DNA from: Variovorax sp. KBW07
GTDB taxonomy: Bacteria > Pseudomonadota > Gammaproteobacteria > Burkholderiales > Burkholderiaceae_C
Reading direction: 5' to 3'
Length of the DNA stretch: 47,126 nt
Assembly: GCF_003852515.1 (NCBI RefSeq)
Contig: NZ_QAJK01000055.1
Coordinates: 1 to 47,126, forward strand
The first letter of the stretch is position 1; every line of letters starts with the position of its first letter. Shown here piece by piece: positions 39,870-47,126 of the stretch. The translations under genes were made by a program, and so were the position numbers. The notes beneath the pieces were generated by a model that worked only from the letters and a program-made list of their open reading frames with translations, made no database searches and was not told the origin of the DNA.

Positions 39870-40355
39870 TCAGGCTGCCGTGGCCTCTTCCGACAGGGGC
39901 ACGTGCAGCCCGACCTTGACCCGGCTCATCGCCACCAGCGTGTTGAAGCGCTTGACGTTGTTGTTCTCGAAGAAGAGTTCGCGCGTCAGCCGGGTGTATT
40001 GGCTCATGCTCCTGACCGCGAAGATCAACACGAAATCGCAGTCGCCCGCCACGTAGTAGCACTGCTGGATATGCGGGCAGGCCTGGAAGGTCCGCTTCAT
40101 TGCGTCCAGCAGATCGACGCGCTCGCTCTCTACATTCACCTGGACGATCACCGTCAGTTCGCAGCCGACCGCATCGGGGTTGACGATGGCGGCATGGCGC
40201 TCGATGACGCCTTCGTCCACCATCCGCTTCAGCCGCCGGTTGACCGCCGCGGTCGACAGGTTGACCCGCTGGCCCAGCTCGCCCTGCGGAATACGCGCGT
40301 CCTGCTGGACCATGTCGAGCAGCTTCAGGTCGTAGGCATCCAGGCGTGTAGTCAT
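39870..40355 (-). CDS. Lrp/AsnC-family transcriptional regulator
   Basis: 161 residues. N-terminal helix-turn-helix (DAYDLKLLDMVQQDARIPQG, then LGQRVNLSTAAVNRRLKRM) and a C-terminal RAM domain that binds amino acids (VPNPDAVG-like start NPDAVGCELTV, and the ligand loop YYVAGDCDFVLIF). It is divergent from the diaminopropionate ammonia-lyase-like gene, so it probably senses the amino acid degraded by that cluster. Confidence 0.93.
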   Translation of the reverse strand: MTTRLDAYDLKLLDMVQQDARIPQGELGQRVNLSTAAVNRRLKRMVDEGVIERHAAIVNPDAVGCELTVIVQVNVESERVDLLDAMKRTFQACPHIQQCYYVAGDCDFVLIFAVRSMSQYTRLTRELFFENNNVKRFNTLVAMSRVKVGLHVPLSEEATAA

Positions 40356-40395
40356 GCGTCGAAACAGGAGGAAAAAGCGAGGAGGGATTGCATAA

Positions 40396-40450
40396 GCGCA
40401 TGCGCCAATGCGAAGAAATTCGAAGGGGGCGGTTCTACGATTATGCGCAT
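40396..40450. promoter_or_regulatory. Candidate Lrp sites upstream of the ammonia-lyase gene
   Basis: Two short palindromes, GCGCATGCGC (40396-40405) and ATGCGCAT (40443-40450), centred 46 bases apart between the divergent genes. Lrp-type proteins bind arrays of weak sites. Short GC palindromes arise by chance in such DNA, so this is tentative. Confidence 0.3.
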
Positions 40451-40468
40451 CACCTCAGGAATTTCGCC

Positions 40469-41701
40469 ATGCTGGTCAGCAACCCAAGAGCCCTTCGAAA
40501 CGAGTATCCGCACTCGCTGCGAAGCATCATGAGCATCGCCGAAGCACGGCACACCCGGTCGTGGCTTTCGCGCTGGGACCTGCTCTCGCCAGAGCCGACG
40601 CCGCTGTGGCGCCTGCCCGACCTGGCACGCAAGCTGGACCTTGCCGATGTCTGCGTCAAGGACGAGTCCGTGCGCTCGTCGCTGGGCAGCTTCAAGGCAC
40701 TCGGCGCACCCGCCGCGCTGGTTCGACTGGTCGTTCGCCGCCATCCTTCATGGGCGCCCGAAGACGTGCTGGCCGGTGCGCACCGCGCCGAGCTGGGCGA
40801 CCTTGTCGTCATCAGCGCCACCGATGGCAACCACGGCCGCGCGCTTGCCGCCGCCTCCCGGAGCGCGGGCGTGCGCTGCGTGATCGTGCTTCACCGGCAC
40901 GTCAGCCCGGAGCGCGAAAGCGCCATTGCCGCGTTCGGCGCCGAGATCGTTCGCATCGAAGGCAACTACGACGCTTCGGTCACGCATGCGGCGCAACTGG
41001 CCGAACAGCATGGCTGGCAGGTCATTTCCGACACTGCATACCCGGGCTACGAAGAGGTTCCTCGCGACGTGATGCAGGGCTACGGAACGATGGTCGACGA
41101 ACTGCTCGAGCAGGCAGCCCCGGCAGCGTCGGCTTCATCGGCATGCCCCTTCACCCATGTGGTGCTGCAGGGCGGCGTCGGCGGGCTGGCCGCCGGTGTC
41201 GCGAGCTACTTCTGGGAGAAGTTCGGCGCGCAGCGGCCCACCTTCATCGTCGTGGAGCCACGCCAGGCCGACTGCCTGATGCAGAGCGCGCTGCAGGGCC
41301 GCCCGGCCGTGGCCACGGGCAGTGTCGATTCGGTGATGGCCGGGCTTGCCTGCGGCGAAACCTCCACCCTGGCCTGGCGCTTCCTGGAGCCGTCGATCGA
41401 TTGCTTCGTCGCCATCGAAGACAGCCACGCGGTGGAAGCGATGCGCTGGCTGGCAGAGGGCTCGACGCTCGACCGGCCCATCGTCAGCGGCGAGTCGGGT
41501 GCCGCCGGCGCGGCGGCGCTGCACATGGTCGCGCGCTCGGCGCAGTGGCGCCGGCAAGCCGCTCTGGGCGCCGATTCGAAGGTGCTGTTGATCAACACCG
41601 AAGGCGCGACCGCGCCGGGCGTCTACGCGGAACTGCTGGGCCGCTCGGCCGACGAGGTCTTGCTGGCGCAGCGCCAGTGGGCCGAGGCAGCGACAGCCTG
41701 A
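40469..41701 (+). CDS. dpaL: Diaminopropionate ammonia-lyase-like PLP enzyme
   Basis: 410 residues from the ATG at 40469 (AGGA eight bases upstream; the frame is open from an earlier TTG). It is a fold-type II PLP enzyme: the PLP lysine is in SSLGSFKALGAPA, the phosphate loop is GGVGGLAAGVASY, and ATDGNHGRALA is the Asn loop. The sequence follows DpaL (YgeX): PTPLWRLPDLARKL, then VCVKDESVR. DpaL converts 2,3-diaminopropionate to pyruvate and two ammonia. It could also act on serine or a related amino acid. First gene of a unit with an M81 peptidase and a peptide ABC system. Confidence 0.82.
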   Translation: MLVSNPRALRNEYPHSLRSIMSIAEARHTRSWLSRWDLLSPEPTPLWRLPDLARKLDLADVCVKDESVRSSLGSFKALGAPAALVRLVVRRHPSWAPEDVLAGAHRAELGDLVVISATDGNHGRALAAASRSAGVRCVIVLHRHVSPERESAIAAFGAEIVRIEGNYDASVTHAAQLAEQHGWQVISDTAYPGYEEVPRDVMQGYGTMVDELLEQAAPAASASSACPFTHVVLQGGVGGLAAGVASYFWEKFGAQRPTFIVVEPRQADCLMQSALQGRPAVATGSVDSVMAGLACGETSTLAWRFLEPSIDCFVAIEDSHAVEAMRWLAEGSTLDRPIVSGESGAAGAAALHMVARSAQWRRQAALGADSKVLLINTEGATAPGVYAELLGRSADEVLLAQRQWAEAATA

Positions 41702-41858
41702 TCGTTTCGGCGGGGCGTCCGAAATCGATTCGGAATTGCGTTTGCGCCCCTTCGAACGAGAAAAAACGCCGAAGCCCCAGACCTACGATGACGCCGCGGA
41801 CCCGCTCCCAGAGCGGCTCCATGGCGTGAGCCTCTTTCGACGCTTCGAGAAAAACAAA

Positions 41859-43304
41859 ATGAAAATATTCAGCGCTTCGCTGGCCACCGAGACAAGCACC
41901 TTCGGCCCGATGCCGACCGGCCTTTCGTCGTTCATCGACCAGGGGTACTTTCCGGCCGGCACGCATCCGAAAGAAATGACCTTCTTCGCGGGCCCGCTTG
42001 CCGCGGCGCGCATCCGGTGCGAGGCGCATGGCTGGGAACTCGTCGAGGGGCTCGTGGCCTGCGCGCAGCCCAGCGGCACCACCACGCGCCATGCCTACGA
42101 GACGCTTCGCGAAGAGCTTCTGGCGGACCTGCGCAAGGCGTTGCCAGTGGACATCGTGGTGCTGGGCCTGCATGGCGCCATGGTCGCAGACGGCTACGAA
42201 GACTGCGAAGGCGACCTTCTCATGCACGTGCGCCAGACCGTGGGCGCGCATGTCGTGGTCGGGGCCGAGATCGATCCCCACTGCCATCTCACGCCGGAGA
42301 TGCTGGCGCATTCCGACATGCTGGTTGCGTTCAAGGAGTTTCCGCACACCGATGTGCTGGCACGCGGCCTCGACCTGCTCGACCTTGCCGTGGCGAAGTT
42401 CGAACAGCGCATCCGGCCGACGGCGGCCGTGGCCGACTGCCACATGATCGCGGTCATTCGCACGCCGGACGAGCCCGCGCGAAGCTATGTCGATCGCATC
42501 ATGGCGATGGAAGGCAAGAACGGCGTGCTCTCGATCTCGGTCTGCCACGGCTTTCCGTTCGGCGACGTGGCTTCCATGGGCACCAAGCTGCTGGTCTACA
42601 CCGACGGCGACGGGGCCAAGGCGCAGCAACTGGCCGACCGTCTGGCCGCCGAGCTGTTCGCCATGAGGAATGAACTGGAGCCCACCTATCCGGGCATCGA
42701 CGAAGCGCTTGATGCCGCGCTCGCGTTCGACGGGGGACCGGTCGTGCTGGCGGACGCGGCCGACAACCCGGGAGACGGTGCCGCCGGCGATTCGACGTTC
42801 ATTCTCAGCCGCCTCGTCGAGCGAAAAATCCGGAACGTGGCGATGGGGCCGCTGTGGGACCCGGTGGCGGTGCGCATCGCTTTTGACGCGGGCCTGGGCG
42901 CATGCCTGCCATTGCGCATGGGCGGAAAGATCGGCCCGTTCTCGGGCAATCCCATGGACTTGGTCGTGACCGTGAAGGCGCTGGTGAAAGACATGGTCAT
43001 GACCGGCCTGGCCGGCACGCCGATGTCGCTGGGCGACTGCGCGCTGGTGGAGGCCGACGGCATCGAGATCGTGCTCATCACGCTGCGCAACCAGGCCATG
43101 GGCACGGACATGTTCACGCAGCTGGGCGTCGATCTTGCGTCGAAGAAGATGGTGGTGGTCAAGTCGACCCAGCACTTCTACGCGTCTTTCTCCGCGATCG
43201 CCGGCAAGGTGCTTTTCGTCGACGCGCCGGGGTCGGCCGCGATGGACCTTCGCAGGCTCGAATACCGCAAGGTGCAGCGCCCCAAGTGGCCACTGGACGC
43301 CTGA
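41859..43304 (+). CDS. M81-family metallopeptidase (MlrC-like)
   Basis: 481 residues from the ATG at 41859 (MKIFSASLATETSTFGPMPT), matching the DUF1485/M81 start; the long open frame upstream is discarded. Candidate zinc ligands are Asp and His in AEIDPHCHLTPEM and His in FKEFPHTDVLARG. The C-terminal MlrC domain contains DAADNPGDGAAGDST. The named member MlrC cleaves linearised microcystin; most relatives are uncharacterised and lie near peptide transporters, as here. Spacing to dpaL is 157 bases without an obvious terminator. Confidence 0.9.
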   Translation: MKIFSASLATETSTFGPMPTGLSSFIDQGYFPAGTHPKEMTFFAGPLAAARIRCEAHGWELVEGLVACAQPSGTTTRHAYETLREELLADLRKALPVDIVVLGLHGAMVADGYEDCEGDLLMHVRQTVGAHVVVGAEIDPHCHLTPEMLAHSDMLVAFKEFPHTDVLARGLDLLDLAVAKFEQRIRPTAAVADCHMIAVIRTPDEPARSYVDRIMAMEGKNGVLSISVCHGFPFGDVASMGTKLLVYTDGDGAKAQQLADRLAAELFAMRNELEPTYPGIDEALDAALAFDGGPVVLADAADNPGDGAAGDSTFILSRLVERKIRNVAMGPLWDPVAVRIAFDAGLGACLPLRMGGKIGPFSGNPMDLVVTVKALVKDMVMTGLAGTPMSLGDCALVEADGIEIVLITLRNQAMGTDMFTQLGVDLASKKMVVVKSTQHFYASFSAIAGKVLFVDAPGSAAMDLRRLEYRKVQRPKWPLDA

Positions 43305-43380
43305 CGCTCCACCGCCACGCGCCACACATCACGCCGGCCGCACAACGGCTCCGACTTCTTCACCACGCCCGGGTCTCACC

Positions 43381-44964
43381 ATGAAACTTCGCCTTTCCGC
43401 CGTTCGTCATTTCGTCGCGCTCGGCGCCGTCGTCTCGCTGAGCGCTCTCGCGGCACCGCCGCAGGACGCGAAGGTGTTGCGTGTCGTGCCCATGGCCGAC
43501 CTGAAGGTGCTCGACCCGATCTGGACGCCGGCCGATGTCACGCGCAATCACGGCTTCATGGTCTACGACACGCTCTTCGGCACCGACGAGGCCGGAGAAA
43601 TCAAGCCGCAGATGGTGGACACCTTCAAGGCCAGCAAGGACCTGAAGGTGTGGGACTTCACACTGCGCCCCGGCCTGGTGTTCAGCGACGGACAGCCGGT
43701 GACCAGCGAAGACGTGCTCGCGTCCGTTGCGCGCTGGGGAAAGCGCGATGTGCTGGGCCAACGCATGATGGCCGTGCTGGACAAGGCGCAGGCGGTGGAC
43801 GCCAGGAGCTTCCGGCTGAGCTTCAGGGAGCCCTTCGGCCTGGTGCTCGATGCGCTGGCCAAGACCGGCTCCAACGTCCCGTTCATCATGCCCAGGAGGG
43901 TTGCGCAGACGCCCGCGGACAAGCAGATCGACGACACCACCGGCTCGGGTCCCTTCACGATGAAGAAGGATGAGTACCGCCCCGGCGACCGCGTGGTGTA
44001 CCTGAAGAACCCGCGCTATGTGCCCAGGGGTGAGCCCGCTTCCGGGACGGCCGGCGGCAAGCGCGTGAACGTGGACCGCGTCGAGTGGGTGATTCTCAAG
44101 GACGGCCAGACGCAGGCGAATGCGCTGGTCAACGGCGAGGTCGACATGCTCGAACTGATTCCGAGCGAACACTTCTCGAGCCTGAAGTCCAACGCCAAGG
44201 TCGAGCTGATGCAGGTCACGCCCACCGGCTCGATCACCGCGCACTACAACCACGCGGTCGAGCCCTTCGACAACCCCAAGATCGCACGCGCGGCCATGCT
44301 GGCAATCAACCAGGAAGCCATGCTGCGCTCGCAGGCGCAGTTTCGCGAGCTGTACAAGACATGCGTGTCGATCTTTCCTTGCGGCTCCCTTTATGCCTCG
44401 ACCGACGCGGGCTTCTTCACCGGAAAGCCGCAGTTCGATGAAGCGAAGAAGCTGCTGAAGGAAGCCAACTACAACGGCGAGCCCATCGTGCTGCTGGCGC
44501 CCACCGACCTGGGCGTGCTGGTCAAGTATCCGCAGGTGTATGCGCAGTTGCTCAAGCAGGCGGGCTTCAACGTGGACCTGCAGTCGATGGACTGGGGCAC
44601 GCTGGTGTCAAGGCGGGTGTCGAAGGAGCCGGCCGGCAAGGGCGGCTGGAACATCTTCATCACCGGATGGAGCGGCGACGCGCTGAACCCGATGACCTAC
44701 GGCCCGCTGACGGGCAATGGCGACAGCGGCTACTTCGGCTGGCCGGTCGATCCCGAGCTGGAGTCGCTCAAGGCCCAGTTCGCCACCACCACCGACCTGG
44801 CGCAGAGAAAGCGCCTTGCGCAGAAGATGCAAGCGCGTTCCTTCGACGCCGCGATCATCGGCCCGGTGGGCGAAATCGCGGTCATGTCGGCGATGCGCAA
44901 GGGCGCGGTGACCGGCGTGCTGAAGGCGCCGGGCCTGGTGTACTGGAACATCCGCAAGAACTGA
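43381..44964 (+). CDS. Peptide/opine-type ABC substrate-binding protein (SBP_bac_5)
   Basis: 527 residues. The ATG at 43381 starts a signal peptide (MKLRLSAVRHFVALGAVVSL, cleavage after LAA). The mature protein has the family 5 pattern: VLRVVPMADLKVLDPIWTPA, then WDFTLRPGLVFSDGQPVTSE. Family 5 proteins bind di/oligopeptides, nickel or opines. It is followed by two permease genes, making the importer of the cluster. Confidence 0.93.
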   Translation: MKLRLSAVRHFVALGAVVSLSALAAPPQDAKVLRVVPMADLKVLDPIWTPADVTRNHGFMVYDTLFGTDEAGEIKPQMVDTFKASKDLKVWDFTLRPGLVFSDGQPVTSEDVLASVARWGKRDVLGQRMMAVLDKAQAVDARSFRLSFREPFGLVLDALAKTGSNVPFIMPRRVAQTPADKQIDDTTGSGPFTMKKDEYRPGDRVVYLKNPRYVPRGEPASGTAGGKRVNVDRVEWVILKDGQTQANALVNGEVDMLELIPSEHFSSLKSNAKVELMQVTPTGSITAHYNHAVEPFDNPKIARAAMLAINQEAMLRSQAQFRELYKTCVSIFPCGSLYASTDAGFFTGKPQFDEAKKLLKEANYNGEPIVLLAPTDLGVLVKYPQVYAQLLKQAGFNVDLQSMDWGTLVSRRVSKEPAGKGGWNIFITGWSGDALNPMTYGPLTGNGDSGYFGWPVDPELESLKAQFATTTDLAQRKRLAQKMQARSFDAAIIGPVGEIAVMSAMRKGAVTGVLKAPGLVYWNIRKN

Positions 44965-45019
44965 CGATGGCCGCGACGAAGACTGTGGCCACGCCGCGCC
45001 GCGCCAGGGGAAAGCCAGC

Positions 45020-45961
45020 ATGCTGAACTTCATCGTTCGCCGTGCCCTCTCGACCATTCCCGTGTTCGCCGTCGTGGGCGTGATCGTGTTCCTGATGCTG
45101 CGCCTGATGCCCGGCGATCCGGCCGCGGCCATCGTGGGGGAGGGCGGCACCACGGCCGACATCGCCCGCATTCGCGCGCAGCTCGGGCTCGACGATTCGC
45201 TGCTCACGCAGATGGCACTCTGGTTCAACCGGTTGCTGCACCTGGACTTCGGCGAGTCGTACTTCCAGAAGCAGGCCATCGGCACGCTGATAGCGCAGCG
45301 CATCGAGCCCACGCTGTCTCTGGCGGCCGTGACCATCGTCATTGCGGTGGTGGTCTCGGTGCCCCTGGGCGTGCTGGCCGCGTGGCGGCACGGCGGCTGG
45401 CTCGACCGCGCGCTGATGAGCCTTTCGGTCGTGGGCTTCTCGGTGCCGGTGTTCGTGGTCGGCTATGTCGCCATCTGGTTCTTCGGCCTGCAGTTGCAGT
45501 GGGTGCCGACGCAAGGCTATTCGCGCCTGGCCGATGGCGTCGGGCCGTGGTTGCTGCGCCTGGTGCTGCCGGCGTGCACGCTGTCGATCGTCTACATCGC
45601 ATTGATTGCGCGGGTCACGCGCGCGGCCGTGGCCGAGGCGCTCGCCGAAGACCATGTGCGAACAGCGCGCGCCAAGGGATTGTCGGAGGGCAGGGTGCTG
45701 GTCAGGCATGCGCTGTCGAACGCGGCGGTGCCCATCGTCACCGTCATCGGACTGGGCGTGGCGTCGCTGATCGGCGGCGTGGTCGTCACCGAAACGGTGT
45801 TCGCCATTCCGGGGCTCGGTGCGCTGACGGTAGACGCGGTGCTCGCCCGCGACTACCCGCTGGTCCAGGGGCTGACGCTGTCGTTCTCGGTCGTCTACGT
45901 GCTGATCAACCTGCTGGTGGACCTGAGCTACCTGTTGTTCGACCCGCGCATCCGGTACTGA
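45020..45961 (+). CDS. ABC transporter permease, DppB-like
   Basis: 313 residues with six predicted membrane spans. The N terminus MLNFIVRRALSTIPVFAVVG and the LRLMPGDPA segment are typical of DppB/OppB. The EAA coupling loop lies in VAEALAEDHVRTARAKGLSE (about 208-227). It forms a heterodimer with the next permease. Spacing to the binding-protein gene is 55 bases. Confidence 0.95.
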   Translation: MLNFIVRRALSTIPVFAVVGVIVFLMLRLMPGDPAAAIVGEGGTTADIARIRAQLGLDDSLLTQMALWFNRLLHLDFGESYFQKQAIGTLIAQRIEPTLSLAAVTIVIAVVVSVPLGVLAAWRHGGWLDRALMSLSVVGFSVPVFVVGYVAIWFFGLQLQWVPTQGYSRLADGVGPWLLRLVLPACTLSIVYIALIARVTRAAVAEALAEDHVRTARAKGLSEGRVLVRHALSNAAVPIVTVIGLGVASLIGGVVVTETVFAIPGLGALTVDAVLARDYPLVQGLTLSFSVVYVLINLLVDLSYLLFDPRIRY

Positions 45962-46004
45962 GCGGTATGCCGGCGCAAGCCATCAGAAGAAGAAAAGAAC
46001 ATTC

Positions 46005-46943
46005 ATGTCCATCTCCATCGAAGCGGTCGAAGCCACCGATGCCGGCACGCCCCAGGCCTCTCGGCGCACAAGCCTCGTCGGCCGCGCCTTGCGCAACGGG
46101 GCGGTGAAGCTGGGCGGCGCGATCCTGCTCGCGCTGCTGGTCGTGGCGGTGCTCGCACCGTGGCTCTACACCATCGATCCCGCGGCCATCGATCCGGGCA
46201 GCGCCAACCTTTTGCCGGGCGCCCAGGGCGAGTTCGTCGCGCTGTCGGGAGAAAGTTTCGAGCGGTGGTTTCCCATGGGCACCGACAGCCTGGGCAGGGA
46301 CATCTGGAGCCGCGTCATCTTTGGCGCACGCGTCTCGCTGCTGGTCGGCGTCGCGGTCGCCGCGCTGTCGCTTTTCTTCGGCCTGTGCGTGGGCCTGGTG
46401 GCCGGCTACTTCCGGCGCCTGGACGGCGTGCTCATGCGGCTGATGGATGGAATGATGGCCATCCCCGACATCCTCTTCGCCATCACGCTGGTGGCGCTGT
46501 GGCGCCCGACGCTGTGGACGGTGGTGTTCGCGATCACGGTGCCGCAGGTGCCGCGGGTCGCGCGACTTGTGCGCTCGGTGGTGTTGACGGTCAGGGAAGA
46601 ACCGTTCGTCGAAGCCGCGGTGGCACTGGACACCCCGACCTGGAAAATTCTGCTGCGCCACATCCTGCCGAGCGCCATCGCGCCGATCGTGGTGCAGGGC
46701 ACGTACGTGTGCGCAGCCGCGATGCTGATCGAGGCCATCATGTCGTTCCTGGGCATCGGTTTGCCGCCCGACGTACCGACGTGGGGCAATGTGATGGCGG
46801 AGGGCCGTTCGCAGTTCACCCAGTACCCGCACATGGTGCTGATTCCGGGGGCCTTCCTTGCGATCACGGTGTTGGCTGTGAACCTGGTGGGCGACGGGTT
46901 GCGCGACACGCTCGACCCCAAGTTCAGCAAGCGGGCGTCATAG
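46005..46943 (+). CDS. ABC transporter permease, DppC-like
   Basis: 312 residues. A short cytoplasmic N terminus is followed by six spans. FPMGTDSLGRDIWSRVIFGARVSL contains the GTDxxGRD motif of DppC/OppC, and the EAA loop is in FVEAAVALDTPTWKILLRHI. The two DppD/DppF-type ATPases needed for transport do not follow within the next 183 bases; they may lie further downstream outside the window or be supplied in trans. Confidence 0.94.
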   Translation: MSISIEAVEATDAGTPQASRRTSLVGRALRNGAVKLGGAILLALLVVAVLAPWLYTIDPAAIDPGSANLLPGAQGEFVALSGESFERWFPMGTDSLGRDIWSRVIFGARVSLLVGVAVAALSLFFGLCVGLVAGYFRRLDGVLMRLMDGMMAIPDILFAITLVALWRPTLWTVVFAITVPQVPRVARLVRSVVLTVREEPFVEAAVALDTPTWKILLRHILPSAIAPIVVQGTYVCAAAMLIEAIMSFLGIGLPPDVPTWGNVMAEGRSQFTQYPHMVLIPGAFLAITVLAVNLVGDGLRDTLDPKFSKRAS

Positions 46944-47014
46944 GGTGGCCGTTGCTTCTCGCGTTGTTCTGTTTGCTTGTGACGTGCGCTGTTCAGGGCG
47001 ACGCCCACGCCGAC

Positions 47015-47080
47015 GGTGTGCTCTGCTCCGCGAATGTCCCCCGCTTCGCTCCTCCTTTATTTCGCTGCGCAGAGCACACC
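47015..47080. repeat. REP-like intergenic palindrome
   Basis: GGTGTGCTCTGC pairs with GCAGAGCACACC, 12 perfect pairs, extending to 20 with three mismatches (GCGAA / TTCGC), around a 26-base pyrimidine-rich loop. It looks like a dispersed palindromic element; only one copy is seen in this window. Confidence 0.6.
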
Positions 47081-47126
47081 ATCCGCGTGAGCGTCATCAG
47101 AGTGGTCGTTGATCAGCGGTACACCA

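Noticed and set aside
1-47126. CRISPR arrays, rRNA genes, complete insertion sequences
   Set aside because: No regularly spaced repeats, rRNA sequence or transposase frames were recognised.

Overview
The window is high-G+C DNA from a betaproteobacterium of the order Burkholderiales, most likely Variovorax or a close Comamonadaceae relative. The signs are gene order (thrS-infC-rpmI-rplT-pheS-pheT-ihfA-merR-tRNA-Pro), two orphan Bug-type binding proteins, an H1-like SWIB protein and the codon bias. This is judged from sequence alone; no database search was run.

Region 1 (59-9363, minus strand) is a catabolic operon under a TetR-type regulator. It holds a Bug-type binding protein, a complete NMT1-type ABC importer, and four enzymes for an unidentified substrate: an enolase-superfamily protein, a Gfo/Idh/MocA dehydrogenase, a DUF993 aldolase-like protein and a TIM-barrel isomerase. 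Two related operator-like sites lie in front of the operon and of the regulator. Region 2 (9458-14382) has a ThDP-dependent enzyme, a small antisense-overlapping gene, an AraC regulator, an H1/SWIB chromatin-like protein, an EamA transporter and a gamma-glutamylcyclotransferase-like gene. Region 3 (14589-24318) is housekeeping: isocitrate lyase, the thrS to ihfA translation operon, a MerR regulator and tRNA-Pro(GGG). In front of thrS there is a complete ribosome-mediated attenuator. Its leader peptide carries four consecutive Phe codons and three Thr codons. A second intrinsic terminator sits directly before pheS. infC appears to start at ATC.

Region 4 (about 24.3-36.7 kb) is an accessory island beginning at the tRNA-Pro 3' end. 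It looks more A+T-rich and contains gene fragments, secreted hypothetical proteins, a toxin-tail/immunity-like pair, an Imm5-like protein, a strange type II tRNA-like element, a 16-bp perfect inverted repeat, a G9 tract at a ribosome binding site, a methyltransferase/MerR pair and an SOS (LexA) box next to two unknown genes. No intact integrase is visible.

Region 5 (36706-46943) returns to high G+C with two catabolic units. The first is an XRE-cupin regulator divergent from a Bug binding protein, a GST and a class II aldolase, with a perfect palindromic operator between. The second is an Lrp regulator divergent from a diaminopropionate ammonia-lyase-like enzyme, an M81 (MlrC-like) peptidase and a peptide ABC binding protein with two permeases. 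This suggests uptake and breakdown of an unusual amino acid or peptide. The window ends in a REP-like palindrome.

The best candidates for something undescribed are the Phe/Thr leader in front of thrS, the tRNA-like element, the SOS-box gene pair and the DpaL-M81-ABC cluster.
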